Assembly (NCBI RefSeq): GCF_001613245.1
Contig: NZ_BDBZ01000002.1
Location: forward strand, 248,001 to 312,000
DNA length: 64,000 nucleotides
Reading direction: 5' to 3'
Origin: Nocardia speluncae NBRC 108251
GTDB taxonomy: Bacteria > Actinomycetota > Actinomycetes > Mycobacteriales > Mycobacteriaceae
Below, piece by piece: positions 52,299-62,971 of the stretch. How positions within the stretch are numbered: the stretch's first letter is position 1; every line of letters starts with the position of its first letter. The notes below the pieces were generated by a model. That model was not told the origin of the DNA, made no database searches, and saw nothing but the letters and a program-made list of their open reading frames with translations. The position numbers were made by a program, and so were the translations under genes.

Positions 52299-52679
52299 GT
52301 GAACACCGAACTGCCGATATTGGTCCTCGGCGCGGTTGCCGCCGCGTTCGCGATCATCTCGATCCTGATCGCCGGCCTGATCGGCCCGAAACGCTATAAC
52401 CGCGCAAAACTACAAGCCTACGAATGCGGTATCGAACCGACACCGCACGCGGTGGCCGGAGGCGCGGGAAGCACTACCGGACAACGCTTTCCGGTGAAGT
52501 ACTACCTCACCGCAATGCTTTTCATCATTTTCGATATCGAGATCGTGTTCCTCTACCCATGGGCGGTCCATATCGATGCGCTCGGGGTGTTCGGCCTGGT
52601 CGCGATGGCATTGTTCATCGTCAATGTCTCGGTCGCCTACGCCTACGAATGGCGGCGCGGCGGCCTCGGCTGGGACTGA
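52299..52679 (+). CDS. nuoA: NADH-quinone oxidoreductase subunit A
   Basis: A 126-residue membrane subunit of complex I with three hydrophobic helices and the conserved loop QAYECGIEP followed by RFPVKYYLTAMLFIIFDIEIVFLYPW (seen as FDIEIVFLYPW). GTG at 52299 follows a strong ribosome site by ten bases. It opens the operon nuoABCDEFG(HI)JKL. NuoA helps seal the membrane/peripheral arm junction where quinone binds. Confidence 0.97.
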   Translation: MNTELPILVLGAVAAAFAIISILIAGLIGPKRYNRAKLQAYECGIEPTPHAVAGGAGSTTGQRFPVKYYLTAMLFIIFDIEIVFLYPWAVHIDALGVFGLVAMALFIVNVSVAYAYEWRRGGLGWD

Positions 52680-52748
52680 GCCGCGAACCTCCGATCAGCA
52701 GCGGTCCGCGTCGCGGCGTGGGCCCATAGCCCCAGGGAGTAGTCGGAT

Positions 52749-53303
52749 ATGGGTTTGGAAGAGAAACTGCCCAGCGGTTTCGTACTCAGCACGGTCGAGG
52801 CCATGGCGGGGTACATGCGCAAGGGGTCGTTGTGGCCGGCCACATTCGGTCTGGCCTGCTGTGCCATCGAGATGATGGCGACCGGCGGCGGCCGGTTCGA
52901 TTCGGCCCGTTTCGGTATGGAGGTTTTCCGCGCCTCGCCGCGGCAGGCCGATCTGATGATCGTCGCGGGGCGGGTCAGCCAGAAGATGGCGCCGGTACTG
53001 CGACAGGTCTACGACCAGATGACCGAGCCGAAATGGGTACTGGCCATGGGTGTCTGCGCGTCGTCGGGCGGAATGTTCAACAACTACGCGATCGTGCAGG
53101 GTGTGGACCATGTGGTGCCGGTCGATATCTATCTGCCGGGCTGCCCACCGCGACCGGAAATGCTGCTCAACGCGATCATCGCCCTGCACGAAAAGATCCA
53201 GCACACCCCGATGGGGGTGAATCGCTCCGAAGCGATCCAGGCGGCGGAGCAGGCCGCCCTCGCGGCGACCCCGACGATCCGGATGGAGGGTTTGCTGCGA
53301 TGA
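52749..53303 (+). CDS. nuoB: NADH-quinone oxidoreductase subunit B
   Basis: A 184-residue peripheral subunit carrying iron-sulfur cluster N2 through Cys37, Cys38, Cys103 and Cys132 ([23 protein letters not shown]). It hands electrons to quinone together with NuoD. ATG at 52749; its stop overlaps the nuoC ATG. Length is usual for actinobacteria. Confidence 0.98.
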   Translation: MGLEEKLPSGFVLSTVEAMAGYMRKGSLWPATFGLACCAIEMMATGGGRFDSARFGMEVFRASPRQADLMIVAGRVSQKMAPVLRQVYDQMTEPKWVLAMGVCASSGGMFNNYAIVQGVDHVVPVDIYLPGCPPRPEMLLNAIIALHEKIQHTPMGVNRSEAIQAAEQAALAATPTIRMEGLLR

Positions 53304-54025
53304 GCACCGACCGTCCCGAATCCACCGACAGCCGAGCCGTCGAACCGGAACAACCCATCGGGCCCCACGACGAGGTTATCGGCCGACGGCGCGGAATGTT
53401 CGGCATCTCCGGCAGTGGTGATACCTCCGGGTACGGGCGCCTCGTCCACGAGATCGCCCTGCCGGGCGGTACCGCCCCACCTTATGGAGGCTATTTCGAT
53501 ACGGTCGTCGACCTGCTGCGCACAGCGCTGAGCACCGGCGCAGGCTTCGACGCGGCGATCGAAAAAGTGATCGTGGACCGCGACGAACTCACCCTGCATG
53601 TGCGCCGCGACCATCTGGTCGCGGTGGCCCGGGCGTTACGCGACGAGCCCGCCCTGTGTTTCGAACTGTGCCTCGGGGTGAGCGGTGTGCACTACCCCGA
53701 CGAGACGGGCCGCGAACTGCACGCCGTCTATCACCTGAACTCGATCACGCACGGACGGCGGCTGAGGCTCGAGGTGTCGGCACCCGATACGGACCCGCAT
53801 ATCCCGTCGCTGTATTGCGTTTATCCGACCTGCGACTGGCACGAACGGGAAACCTACGACTTCTTCGGAATCCGGTTCGACGGGCACCCCTCACTGACCC
53901 GGATCACCATGCCGGACGACTGGCGCGGTCACCCACAGCGCAAGGACTACCCGCTCGGCGGGATACCGGTCGAGTACAAGGGCGCGCGCATTCCGCCGCC
54001 CGATGAGCGGAGGACCTACAGCTGA
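53300..54025 (+). CDS. nuoC: NADH-quinone oxidoreductase subunit C
   Basis: A 241-residue subunit of the peripheral arm. The family signature [17 protein letters not shown] lies near residue 180, followed by [10 protein letters not shown] upstream and [15 protein letters not shown] near the end. It binds NuoD and has no cofactor. Coupled to nuoB and nuoD by overlapping codons. The N-terminal 60 residues are poorly conserved. Confidence 0.97.
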   Translation: MSTDRPESTDSRAVEPEQPIGPHDEVIGRRRGMFGISGSGDTSGYGRLVHEIALPGGTAPPYGGYFDTVVDLLRTALSTGAGFDAAIEKVIVDRDELTLHVRRDHLVAVARALRDEPALCFELCLGVSGVHYPDETGRELHAVYHLNSITHGRRLRLEVSAPDTDPHIPSLYCVYPTCDWHERETYDFFGIRFDGHPSLTRITMPDDWRGHPQRKDYPLGGIPVEYKGARIPPPDERRTYS

Positions 54026-55407
54026 TGAGTGAAATCGATACCCGGCCCGGCGTTTCCGGTGGGCCGGACCACGACGACTCCGGCACCGGAACCGGCCCGG
54101 CCGCGCCGCGCGCGGATTCTGGTCAGCAGGTGGTGACGGTCGCAGGCCAGGACTGGGATGATGTCGCCGACGCGCTCCGCGGTGCCGGGGAGGAACGCAT
54201 CGTCGTCAATATGGGCCCGCAGCATCCCTCCACGCACGGCGTACTGCGGCTCATCCTCGAGATCGAAGGCGAAACCGTGGTGGAGGCCCGCTGCGGAATC
54301 GGGTACCTGCACACCGGTATCGAGAAGAATCTGGAATTCCGGGCGTGGGCCCAGGGCGTCACCTTCGTCACCCGGATGGACTATCTGTCCCCCTTCTACA
54401 ACGAGACCGCCTTCTGCCTGGGCGTGGAACGACTACTCGGGATCACCGACGATATCCCCGAGCGCGCCACCGTGATCCGGGTTCTGCTCATGGAGCTCAA
54501 CCGCATCTCCTCACACCTGGTGGCGCTCGCCACGGGGAGTATGGAGCTCGGTGCGCTCACCCCGATGCTGTTCGGTTTCCGGGAGCGGGAACTGATCCTG
54601 GATGTTTTCGAGGCCATCACCGGCCTGCGAATGAATCATGCCTATATCCGGCCCGGCGGGATCGCCCAGGACTTACCCGGCGACGGGGTCACGAAGGTGC
54701 GGGAACTGCTGGAGCTGATGCCGAAACGGCTCCGCGATATGGAACATCTGCTCACCCATAATCCGATCTTCAAGGCCCGCACCCAGGGCATCGGCTATCT
54801 GGATCTCACCGGATGTATCGCCCTCGGTGTCACCGGACCGGTACTGCGGTCCACCGGGCTCCCACACGATCTGCGCAAGGCCATGCCCTACTGCGGATAC
54901 GAGAATTACGAGTTCGATATCCCTATTACCGATACCTGTGACTGCTACGGCCGCTACCTCATCCGGATCGAGGAGATGAAGGAGTCGCTGAAGATCGTGG
55001 AACAGTGTCTGGACCGGCTGCGTCCCGGCCCGGTGATGGTTTCGGACAAGAAAATCGCCTGGCCGGCGGACCTCACCCTGGGCGAGGACGGCCTCGGTAA
55101 TTCACCGCGGCATATCGGCAAGATCATGGGCACCTCTATGGAAGGGCTCATCCACCATTTCAAACTGGTCACCGAGGGCATCCGGGTGCCGCCGGGGCAG
55201 GTCTACACGGCGGTGGAATCGCCTCGCGGGGAACTCGGGGTGCATATGGTCAGCGACGGCGGCACCCGGCCGTATCGGGTGCACTATCGCGATCCGTCCT
55301 TCACCAATCTGCAGGCGGTGGCCGCAATGTGCGAAGGCGGCATGGTCGCTGATGTGATCGCCGCCGTGGCCAGTATCGACCCGGTGATGGGCGGTGTGGA
55401 CCGATGA
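54025..55407 (+). CDS. nuoD: NADH-quinone oxidoreductase subunit D
   Basis: A 460-residue 49-kDa-type subunit that shapes the quinone pocket. Key motifs are [15 protein letters not shown] near residue 61, [10 protein letters not shown] near 93, [11 protein letters not shown] near 112 and the C-terminal DPVMGGVDR. An N-terminal acidic/Pro-rich extension of about 35 residues is present. ATG overlaps the nuoC stop (TGATG). Confidence 0.98.
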   Translation: MSEIDTRPGVSGGPDHDDSGTGTGPAAPRADSGQQVVTVAGQDWDDVADALRGAGEERIVVNMGPQHPSTHGVLRLILEIEGETVVEARCGIGYLHTGIEKNLEFRAWAQGVTFVTRMDYLSPFYNETAFCLGVERLLGITDDIPERATVIRVLLMELNRISSHLVALATGSMELGALTPMLFGFRERELILDVFEAITGLRMNHAYIRPGGIAQDLPGDGVTKVRELLELMPKRLRDMEHLLTHNPIFKARTQGIGYLDLTGCIALGVTGPVLRSTGLPHDLRKAMPYCGYENYEFDIPITDTCDCYGRYLIRIEEMKESLKIVEQCLDRLRPGPVMVSDKKIAWPADLTLGEDGLGNSPRHIGKIMGTSMEGLIHHFKLVTEGIRVPPGQVYTAVESPRGELGVHMVSDGGTRPYRVHYRDPSFTNLQAVAAMCEGGMVADVIAAVASIDPVMGGVDR

Positions 55408-56123
55408 CCGAGATCCTGTTGCGCCTGAGCACCCGGCCGCAGCCCTATCCGGACGAGGTCCGGGCCCGGCTGGAACCGGACGCGAAGGAGATCATCGCCC
55501 GGTACCCGCAGCCACGGTCGGCCCTGCTGCCACTGCTGCATCTGGTGCAGTCGGAAGAGGGCTGTGTGACCGGTACCGGTATCGAATTCTGCGCCGAGCT
55601 GCTGGGCCTCACCGGCGCCGAGGTGACGGCGGTGGCCACCTTCTACTCCATGTATCGGCGCACACCCACCGGCGAATACCACGTCGGCGTCTGCACCAAC
55701 ACGCTGTGCGCGGTTCTCGGCGGCGATGCCATCCTCGCCGCATTGCGCGAGCATCTGGGAATCGCACACGGGGAGACCACCGACGACGGCAAGATCACCC
55801 TCGAGCACATCGAATGCAACGCCGCCTGCGATTACGCCCCGGTCGTCATGGTGAACTGGGAATTCTTCGACAACCAGACCCCCGGGTCGGCGAAGTCGCT
55901 GGTCGACGATCTCCGCGACGGGCAAACGGTCCGGCCGACCCGGGGAGCACCGCTGTGCACCTTCCGCGAGACCGCCCGCGTGCTGGCCGGATTCCCCGAT
56001 ACCCGCCCCGGCGTGCTGGACGGCGATCCGGGTGGCCCGACGCTGGCGGGATTGGATATCGCGCGTGAACAGGGGATGTGCGCCCCCGAGGTCGCGGAGA
56101 CCGGTGAGGACGGTGCGCGATGA
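55404..56123 (+). CDS. nuoE: NADH-quinone oxidoreductase subunit E
   Basis: A 239-residue thioredoxin-fold subunit with one [2Fe-2S] cluster on Cys97, Cys102, Cys138 and Cys142 (VCTNTLC and ECNAAC). It forms the NADH-oxidising module with NuoF and NuoG. Overlaps nuoD by four bases. The C-terminal 60 residues are an actinobacterial extension. Confidence 0.97.
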   Translation: MTEILLRLSTRPQPYPDEVRARLEPDAKEIIARYPQPRSALLPLLHLVQSEEGCVTGTGIEFCAELLGLTGAEVTAVATFYSMYRRTPTGEYHVGVCTNTLCAVLGGDAILAALREHLGIAHGETTDDGKITLEHIECNAACDYAPVVMVNWEFFDNQTPGSAKSLVDDLRDGQTVRPTRGAPLCTFRETARVLAGFPDTRPGVLDGDPGGPTLAGLDIAREQGMCAPEVAETGEDGAR

Positions 56124-57448
56124 CCTTGACCCCGGTACTGAGCAAATATTGGAATCTGCCGAACTCCTGGACCCTCGACACCTACCGCGCGCACCAGGGG
56201 TACGCCGCGTTGCCGATCGCGTTCGCCATGACTCCCGACGAGGTCATCGCCACGGTCAAGGATGCCGGGCTGCGTGGTCGTGGCGGGGCCGGCTTCCCCA
56301 CCGGGATGAAATGGGGTTTCATCCCGCAGGGCCCTGACCCCGACGGCACGGTGAAACCGCACTACCTGGTGGTCAACGCCGACGAATCCGAGCCGGGCAC
56401 CTGCAAGGACATCCCCTTGATGCTCGCGTCCCCGCATTCGCTCATCGAAGGTGTGATCATCGCGGCCTACGCCATCCGGGCCGCCCATGCGTTCATCTAC
56501 GTACGCGGTGAGGTGGTGCCGGTCCTGCGCCGGTTACAGGCCGCGGCCGAAGAGTGCTACGCCGCCGGACTGCTCGGCTCCGACATCCTGGGTTCCGGTT
56601 ACGACCTCGAACTCACCGTGCACGCAGGCGCCGGCGCCTATATCTGTGGTGAGGAAACCGCTCTCCTGGATTCGCTGGAGGGCCGCCGCGGCCAGCCCCG
56701 GTTGCGTCCGCCGTTCCCCGCGGTCGCGGGGCTCTACGCCAGCCCGACGGTGGTCAACAATGTCGAGTCGATCGCCAGCGTACCGCCGATTCTCCGCAAC
56801 GGGCCGAGCTGGTTCCGTGCCATGGGCACCGAGAAGTCGCCGGGTTTCACGCTGTACTCGCTGTCCGGGCACGTCGCCCGGCCGGGGCAGTACGAAGCGC
56901 CGCTCGGGGTGACACTGCGCGAACTGCTCGGGTACGCGGGTGGCGTCCGGGCGGGCCATGAACTGAAGTTCTGGACCCCCGGTGGCTCCTCCACCCCCTT
57001 GTTCACCGCCGAACACCTCGACGTACCACTGGACTACGAGAACGTCATGGCGCACGGCTCGATGCTCGGCACCAAAGCGCTACAGATCTTCGACGACACC
57101 ACCTGTGTGGTCCGGGCAGTCCTGCGCTGGACGGAGTTCTACGCGCACGAATCGTGCGGGAAATGCACGCCGTGCCGCGAGGGCACCTATTGGCTGGTGC
57201 AGCTGCTCACCCGACTCGAAGCAGGGCTCGGCACCCCGGCCGATCTGGACAAACTCCTGGACATCGCGGACAACATCAACGGCAAATCGTTCTGCGCGCT
57301 GGGTGACGGCGCCGCCAGCCCGATCGTGTCCTCCATGAAGTACTTCCGCGACGAATACATCGCCCATCTGGAACGAGGTGGCTGCCCCTTCGACCCGGCG
57401 CGCGCCACCGCCTGGGCCCCCACCGCGGCCGGAGAGGTAATCCGATGA
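56120..57448 (+). CDS. nuoF: NADH-quinone oxidoreductase subunit F
   Basis: A 442-residue flavoprotein that oxidises [17 protein letters not shown] near residue 55 binds FMN/NADH, and [13 protein letters not shown] near 343 with a later cysteine (KSFCALGD) holds a [4Fe-4S] cluster. ATG overlaps the nuoE stop; its own stop overlaps nuoG. All expected motifs are intact. Confidence 0.98.
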   Translation: MTLTPVLSKYWNLPNSWTLDTYRAHQGYAALPIAFAMTPDEVIATVKDAGLRGRGGAGFPTGMKWGFIPQGPDPDGTVKPHYLVVNADESEPGTCKDIPLMLASPHSLIEGVIIAAYAIRAAHAFIYVRGEVVPVLRRLQAAAEECYAAGLLGSDILGSGYDLELTVHAGAGAYICGEETALLDSLEGRRGQPRLRPPFPAVAGLYASPTVVNNVESIASVPPILRNGPSWFRAMGTEKSPGFTLYSLSGHVARPGQYEAPLGVTLRELLGYAGGVRAGHELKFWTPGGSSTPLFTAEHLDVPLDYENVMAHGSMLGTKALQIFDDTTCVVRAVLRWTEFYAHESCGKCTPCREGTYWLVQLLTRLEAGLGTPADLDKLLDIADNINGKSFCALGDGAASPIVSSMKYFRDEYIAHLERGGCPFDPARATAWAPTAAGEVIR

Positions 57449-59928
57449 CAGCTACCGTCCGTTCCGATTCCGCTGATCTGCAGCCCGCCGACCTGGTCAC
57501 CCTCACCATCGACAGCACCACGGTGAGCGTCCCGGCCGGAACGCTGCTCATCCGCGCCGCCGAACTGATCGGGGTCCAGATCCCGCGGTTCTGCGACCAT
57601 CCGCTGCTCGCACCCGTGGGCGCCTGCCGGCAATGCCTCGTGGAAGTGGAAGGCCAGCGCAAACCCGTGGCGTCCTGCACCATGGCGGTGACCGAGGGCA
57701 TGGTGGCCCACACCCAGTTGAGTTCACCGGCCGCAGAAAAGGCGCAGCAGGGCGTGATGGAACTGCTGTTGATCAACCATCCGCTGGACTGCCCGGTCTG
57801 CGATAAGGGCGGCGAATGCCCGCTGCAGAATCAGGCCATGTCCACCGGGCGTACCGAATCCCGGTTCGACGGTGTCAAACGCACCTTCCCCAAACCTATT
57901 CCGCTGTCGAGCGCGGTACTGCTGGACAGGGAACGCTGTGTGCTGTGCGCGCGCTGCACCCGTTTCTCCCAGCAGATCGCCGGGGATCCATTCATCGAAC
58001 TCCTCGATCGCGGTGCGTTGCAGCAGGTCGGCACCGCCGAACACGAACCGCTCGACTCGTACTTCTCCGGGAACACCGTGCAGATCTGCCCGGTCGGTGC
58101 GCTCACCGGGACCAGCTACCGGTTCCGTGCCCGCCCCTTCGATCTGGTGTCCAGTCCCAGTGTCTGCGAACACTGCGCCTCGGGGTGCGCACAGCGCACC
58201 GATCACCGGCGCGGGAAGGTGATGCGCCGGTTGGCCGGTGACGACCCGCAGGTCAATGAGGAATGGAACTGCGACAAAGGCCGGTGGGCCTTCGCCTACG
58301 CCACCGAACGGGACCGGATCACCACGCCGATGCTGCGTGGCCCCGACGGCGAACTGGCCTCCTGTTCATGGTCGGAGGCCCTGGCCGCGGCCGCGCGCGG
58401 GCTGCGCGCCGGAGTGGGGAATGCGGCGGTGCTGCCGGGCGGACGGGTCACCGAGGAGGAAGCCTACGCCTACGCGAAGTTCGCCCGGGTGGTACTGGGC
58501 ACCAACGATATCGATTTCCGCGCCCGCGACCATTCCGCGGAGGAGGCCGAGTTCCTCGGCGCGTGGGTCGCCGGCCGTCCCGACTCCGTTACCTACGACA
58601 GTCTGGCGACCGCACCGGTGGTGCTGCTCGCCGGTTTCGAGCCGGAGGAGGAGTCGCCCATCGTCTACCTGCGGCTGCGTAAGCAGGCGCGCAACCGGGA
58701 CCTGCCCATCTACTCCATTGCCCCGTTCGTCTCCCGCGGTCTGGAACGGATGTCGGGCACCCTGCTGCCGACGGTACCCGGTGCCGAAGCACAGGCCCTC
58801 GCCGCTCTCGGTGGAGCCGGCGGTTCGGAGAACTCGACTGCGCCGGAGCCTGTTTCGGCGGGCCTGGCGCGGCTGCTGCGCGAGCCCGGCGCGGTGATCC
58901 TGGCGGGCGAACGATTGGCCGCAGCTCCCGGGGCACTGTCGGCCACAATTCGACTGGCCGCCGATACCGGTGCCGCGCTCGCGTGGGTGCCGCGCCGGGC
59001 GGGTGAACGCGGCGCGGTGGAAGCGGGTGCTCTGCCGGGCCTGCTCCCCGGCGGCCGGCCCGTCACCGACCCGGAGGCCCGGCGCCAGGTCTGCCAGGCA
59101 TGGAAGGTCGACGAACTACCGGCCGGGCCGGGGCGTGATACCGGGATGATCCTCGACGGCACCGGCCGGGTCGGCACGCTCGTCGTCGGCGGTGTCGAAC
59201 TCGCCGACCTTCCCGATCCTGCAGGTGCCCGGGCCACACTCGGCCGGGCGGATTTCGTGATCTCCCTGGAGCAACGGCACAGCGAGGTGACCGCGTACGC
59301 AGACGTGGTGTTTCCGGTGGCGACAGCGATGGAGAAATCCGGTACCTATCGCACCTGGGAGGGCCGCCCGCGGCCGTTCGCCGCGGCGCTGACCGACAGC
59401 ACGGTGCGCCGCACTGCGGCGCCGCTCTCGGACCAGCGAGTCCTGCACAGTCTCGCCGCCGAACTCGGTGTTCCGCTGGGCCTGCCCGACACCGCCACCG
59501 CCCGCGCCGAACTGGACCGGCTCGCCGGCTGGTCCGGAACCACCGTCGATGCGCCTGCGTATCCGGCCGGCCGGGTGCCCGAACTCCCCGCCGGGACCGC
59601 GGTTCTGGCCGGCTGGCGGATGCTACTCGACCGCGGCCGGCTACAGGACGGTGAGCCGAATCTCGCGGGTCTCGCCCGAGCTCCGGTCGCCCGTATGTCC
59701 GCGGCGACCGCGGCAGAATCGGGCGTGGCCGATGGTGATCCGGTCACGATCGGCGCCGACAAGGGCACGGTCACCCTGCCGTTGGTGGTGACGCACATGC
59801 CCGACAGGGTGGTGTGGCTGCCGTTGAATTCACCCGGTTGCTCGGTGCACACCGATCTGGGCGCCGGACCGGGCAGCGTCGTCACGGTGCGGCGCGCCGA
59901 ACGGACGGAGGCATCCGACCATGACTGA
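57445..59928 (+). CDS. nuoG: NADH-quinone oxidoreductase subunit G
   Basis: An 827-residue iron-sulfur subunit. The N-terminal [2Fe-2S] domain ([15 protein letters not shown]), [17 protein letters not shown] and [12 protein letters not shown] carry the electron path. [22 protein letters not shown] set near residues 241-275 keeps the extra N7-type site known from other bacteria. The C-terminal half has the molybdopterin-oxidoreductase-like fold without its cofactor. It overlaps the next start by eight bases. Confidence 0.97.
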   Translation: MTATVRSDSADLQPADLVTLTIDSTTVSVPAGTLLIRAAELIGVQIPRFCDHPLLAPVGACRQCLVEVEGQRKPVASCTMAVTEGMVAHTQLSSPAAEKAQQGVMELLLINHPLDCPVCDKGGECPLQNQAMSTGRTESRFDGVKRTFPKPIPLSSAVLLDRERCVLCARCTRFSQQIAGDPFIELLDRGALQQVGTAEHEPLDSYFSGNTVQICPVGALTGTSYRFRARPFDLVSSPSVCEHCASGCAQRTDHRRGKVMRRLAGDDPQVNEEWNCDKGRWAFAYATERDRITTPMLRGPDGELASCSWSEALAAAARGLRAGVGNAAVLPGGRVTEEEAYAYAKFARVVLGTNDIDFRARDHSAEEAEFLGAWVAGRPDSVTYDSLATAPVVLLAGFEPEEESPIVYLRLRKQARNRDLPIYSIAPFVSRGLERMSGTLLPTVPGAEAQALAALGGAGGSENSTAPEPVSAGLARLLREPGAVILAGERLAAAPGALSATIRLAADTGAALAWVPRRAGERGAVEAGALPGLLPGGRPVTDPEARRQVCQAWKVDELPAGPGRDTGMILDGTGRVGTLVVGGVELADLPDPAGARATLGRADFVISLEQRHSEVTAYADVVFPVATAMEKSGTYRTWEGRPRPFAAALTDSTVRRTAAPLSDQRVLHSLAAELGVPLGLPDTATARAELDRLAGWSGTTVDAPAYPAGRVPELPAGTAVLAGWRMLLDRGRLQDGEPNLAGLARAPVARMSAATAAESGVADGDPVTIGADKGTVTLPLVVTHMPDRVVWLPLNSPGCSVHTDLGAGPGSVVTVRRAERTEASDHD

Positions 59929-61729
59929 TCTGTCCCTTTTCGGCCTCGACCCGCTGTGGCTGGTCGCCGCCAAAGCCGTCGCCATTTTCGTATTCCTGCT
60001 GCTGACCGTTCTGTTCGGGGTCCTGGCGGAACGCAAGGTCGTCGCCTGGATGCAGATGCGGGTGGGGCCCAACCGGGTCGGTCCCAAGGGACTGCTGCAG
60101 AGCGCGGCCGACGGGGTGAAGATGGCGTTCAAGGAGGACATCGTCCCCGCGATCGTCGACAAGCCTATTTTCGTTCTCGCCCCGATCATCTCGGTGATCG
60201 CCGCGGTCATGGCCTTCGCGGTGATCCCGTTCGGACCCGAGGTGTCGATACTGGGGAACACCACCGCCCTCCAACTCACCGATCTTCCCGTGGGTGTGCT
60301 CTACATCCTGGCGATCACCTCGATCGGGGTGTACGGGATCGTGCTGGCCGGCTGGGCCTCCGGTTCGACCTACCCGCTGCTGGGCGGCCTGCGCTCCACC
60401 GCCCAGGTGATCTCCTACGAGATCGCCATGGCGCTGTGTTTCGCGGCCGTGTTCCTGCTCGGCGGCACCATGGCGACCTCGGGCATCATCGCCGCCCAGC
60501 ACCCCACCTGGTATGTGTTCCTGCTACTGCCGTCGTTCCTGATCTACTGCATCTCGATGGTCGGCGAGACCAACCGCGCACCGTTCGATCTGCCCGAAGC
60601 CGAAGGTGAGCTCGTCGGCGGCTTCCACACCGAGTATTCGTCGCTGAAGTTCGCGATGTTCATGCTCGCCGAGTACGTGAACATGGCGACGGTATCCGCG
60701 CTGGCGACCACCATGTTCCTGGGCGGCTGGCGGGCCCCGTTCCCGGTCAACCTCTGGGAGGGCGCGAACTCGGGCTGGTGGCCCCTGCTCTGGTTCACCG
60801 CCAAGGTGTGGATGTTCCTGTTCGTCTTCATCTGGTTGCGCGGCACCCTGCCGCGGCTGCGCTACGACCAGTTCATGAACCTCGGCTGGAAGCTGTTGAT
60901 CCCGGCTTCGCTGGCGTGGGTTATGGTCGTGGCCACCGCCCGCGTGCTCGATCTCGAGGGTTATACAGCGGCCACACCTATCCTGGTGATCGCCGGTCTG
61001 CTGGTGACGGCGCTGCTGATCGGGCTGTTCCTGCGCGCCGGCCGCATCCCCGCACCCGCTCCGGAATTCCCACCGGACGATTTCGCCGCCCCCACGGCGG
61101 GGCAGCCGAGCGGTTCCGAGGTTTTCCTCGGTTTCCCGACCCCGCCACTTCCGGAGCGGACCTCCACCATCAGTTCCTCACCCGGTCTCTTCGAACCGCT
61201 GGCAGGTTTCGCGGTCACCGCCGGCACCATGTTCAAGAAACCCAACACCGAGTTCTATCCCGAGGAGAAGGTCCCCACCGCACCGCGATATCACGGCCGG
61301 CACCAGCTCAATCGGCACCCCGACGGGCTGGAGAAATGTATCGGTTGCGAACTGTGCGCCTGGGCCTGCCCGGCCGACGCGATCTACGTCGAGGGCGCCG
61401 ACAACACCGAGGAGGAACGCTTCTCCCCCGGTGAACGCTACGGCCGCGTCTATCAGATCAACTACCTGCGCTGTATCGGCTGCGGCCTGTGCATCGAGGC
61501 CTGCCCCACCCGGGCGCTCACGATGACCAACGACTACGAGATGACGGACGACAACCGGGCCGACCTCATCTACGAGAAAGACCGCCTCCTCGCACCTCTG
61601 GCACCGGATATGCAGGCTCCGCCACACGCCATGCAGCCGGGCACCACGGAGGCCGACTACTACCTCGGCCGCGTACACGGCGATACGGAGCAACCCGTCG
61701 CCGGCGCGGGGCAGGGAGGCAACCGATGA
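59921..61729 (+). CDS. nuoHI: NuoH-NuoI fusion protein of complex I
   Basis: One 602-residue frame covers two normally separate subunits. Residues 1-372 are NuoH: eight hydrophobic helices, GERKVV-like [22 protein letters not shown] and [12 protein letters not shown], shaping the quinone path. Residues about 373-423 are a Pro/Ser-rich linker ([12 protein letters not shown]). From about 424 comes NuoI ([18 protein letters not shown]), with two [4Fe-4S] motifs at Cys473/476/479/483 and Cys518/521/524/528. No stop, and no good start codon with ribosome site, lies at the joint (around 61187). Normal relatives have two genes. A sequencing deletion must be excluded, but the frame is intact. Confidence 0.9.
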   Translation: MTDLSLFGLDPLWLVAAKAVAIFVFLLLTVLFGVLAERKVVAWMQMRVGPNRVGPKGLLQSAADGVKMAFKEDIVPAIVDKPIFVLAPIISVIAAVMAFAVIPFGPEVSILGNTTALQLTDLPVGVLYILAITSIGVYGIVLAGWASGSTYPLLGGLRSTAQVISYEIAMALCFAAVFLLGGTMATSGIIAAQHPTWYVFLLLPSFLIYCISMVGETNRAPFDLPEAEGELVGGFHTEYSSLKFAMFMLAEYVNMATVSALATTMFLGGWRAPFPVNLWEGANSGWWPLLWFTAKVWMFLFVFIWLRGTLPRLRYDQFMNLGWKLLIPASLAWVMVVATARVLDLEGYTAATPILVIAGLLVTALLIGLFLRAGRIPAPAPEFPPDDFAAPTAGQPSGSEVFLGFPTPPLPERTSTISSSPGLFEPLAGFAVTAGTMFKKPNTEFYPEEKVPTAPRYHGRHQLNRHPDGLEKCIGCELCAWACPADAIYVEGADNTEEERFSPGERYGRVYQINYLRCIGCGLCIEACPTRALTMTNDYEMTDDNRADLIYEKDRLLAPLAPDMQAPPHAMQPGTTEADYYLGRVHGDTEQPVAGAGQGGNR

Positions 61730-62598
61730 GCCTCGCAACCGCATTCGTGGCAGCCGCTCCGCTCGCCGAGACAGGAACCGGCGAAGCCGTCCAGTTCTGG
61801 ATCCTGGCACCGCTGGCGGTACTCGGTGCGCTCGGTATGGTTTTCGCGGCCAAGGCTGTGCATTCGGCGATCTGCCTGGCCGCCACCATGATCAGCCTGG
61901 CGGTTTTCTATATCGCCCAGGATGCATTGTTCCTCGGTGTCGTCCAGATCGTCGTGTACACCGGCGCCGTCATGATGCTGTTCCTCTTCGTACTCATGCT
62001 GGTGGGCGTCGATTCCGCGGAATCCTTGCGGGAAACCCTGCGCGGACAGCGCATCGCCGCCGCCGTGGTGGGGATCGGGTTCGGCATCCTGTTGTGTACC
62101 GGGATCGCGCACGGTATCCGGCGTTCCGATATCGCTTTCCCCGCCACCGGTTTCCCCGGTCAGGACGTGATCGGCGCGCTCGCGGAGTTGATCTTCGTGC
62201 GCTATGTGTGGGCGTTCGAGCTCACCGGGGCCCTGCTCATCGCCGCCACCATCGGCGCCATGCTGTTGGCGCACCGCGAACAGTTCGTCCCCAAACTCGG
62301 CCAGCGCGAACTGTCCCGGCAGCGGTTCCGCGTTCCCGGGCACCGGCCGACACCACTGCCGACGCCCGGTTTCTACGCCCGGCACAATGCCGTCGATATC
62401 CCCGCACGGCTCCCGGACGGCTCCTTCGAGGAACTGTCGGTCTCCACCATCCTGCGCCATCGCCGCACCCGGGCCCTCACCGATGCGGCAATCCTGTCCG
62501 TCGGTGCCCCGGCCGCGGAACGCCCCGCAGGCGATACCGCGCCGCCCGGCGCGCAAGACTGCACCGCTCGCCCGGCCGACGAGGAAGGTAACCGGTGA
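61726..62598 (+). CDS. nuoJ: NADH-quinone oxidoreductase subunit J
   Basis: A 290-residue membrane subunit with five hydrophobic helices, including [22 protein letters not shown] near residue 83, the part that carries the pi-bulge of complex I. A hydrophilic C-terminal tail of about 100 residues is longer than in enterobacteria, as is usual in actinobacteria. ATG overlaps the nuoHI stop, and its stop overlaps nuoK. Confidence 0.97.
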   Translation: MSLATAFVAAAPLAETGTGEAVQFWILAPLAVLGALGMVFAAKAVHSAICLAATMISLAVFYIAQDALFLGVVQIVVYTGAVMMLFLFVLMLVGVDSAESLRETLRGQRIAAAVVGIGFGILLCTGIAHGIRRSDIAFPATGFPGQDVIGALAELIFVRYVWAFELTGALLIAATIGAMLLAHREQFVPKLGQRELSRQRFRVPGHRPTPLPTPGFYARHNAVDIPARLPDGSFEELSVSTILRHRRTRALTDAAILSVGAPAAERPAGDTAPPGAQDCTARPADEEGNR

Positions 62599-62894
62599 AT
62601 CCCGAGAACTACCTGTTCCTGTCCGCGCTGTTGTTCACGATCGGCGCTGCGGGCGTGTTGTTGCGGAGCAACGCCATCATCGTGTTCATGTGCATCGAGC
62701 TGATGCTCAACGCAGTGAATCTGGCCTTCGTCACCTTCGCCCGGATGCACGCGAACCTCGACGGTCAGGTCTTCGCCTTCTTCACGATGGTGGTGGCCGC
62801 GGCCGAGGTCGTGGTCGGACTGGCCATCATCGTCACCATTTTCCGCGCCCGCCGCTCGACCTCGGTCGACGACGCCAACCTGCTGAAGTTCTGA
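62595..62894 (+). CDS. nuoK: NADH-quinone oxidoreductase subunit K
   Basis: A 99-residue membrane subunit with three helices. The proton-path glutamates are seen in [13 protein letters not shown] and [14 protein letters not shown] at 62595 overlaps the nuoJ stop. Of usual length. Confidence 0.98.
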   Translation: MNPENYLFLSALLFTIGAAGVLLRSNAIIVFMCIELMLNAVNLAFVTFARMHANLDGQVFAFFTMVVAAAEVVVGLAIIVTIFRARRSTSVDDANLLKF

Positions 62895-62904
62895 CATGTT
62901 CGGG

Positions 62905-62951
62905 TCGAGCACGGAGGCGGTAGCGCAATGCAACCACGCGGCGCTCCCGAG
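62905..62951. repeat. interspersed intergenic repeat, copy C (inside the nuo operon)
   Basis: A shorter, partial copy between nuoK and nuoL sharing CGGAGGCGGTAGC and AACCACGC with copy A. It is enclosed by CATGTTCGGG (62895-62904) and CCCGAGCATG (62946-62955), which pair in nine of ten positions, so the transcript could fold into a large hairpin between the two genes. Confidence 0.65.
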
Positions 62952-62971
62952 CATGCCGAAAGGACACTGAC

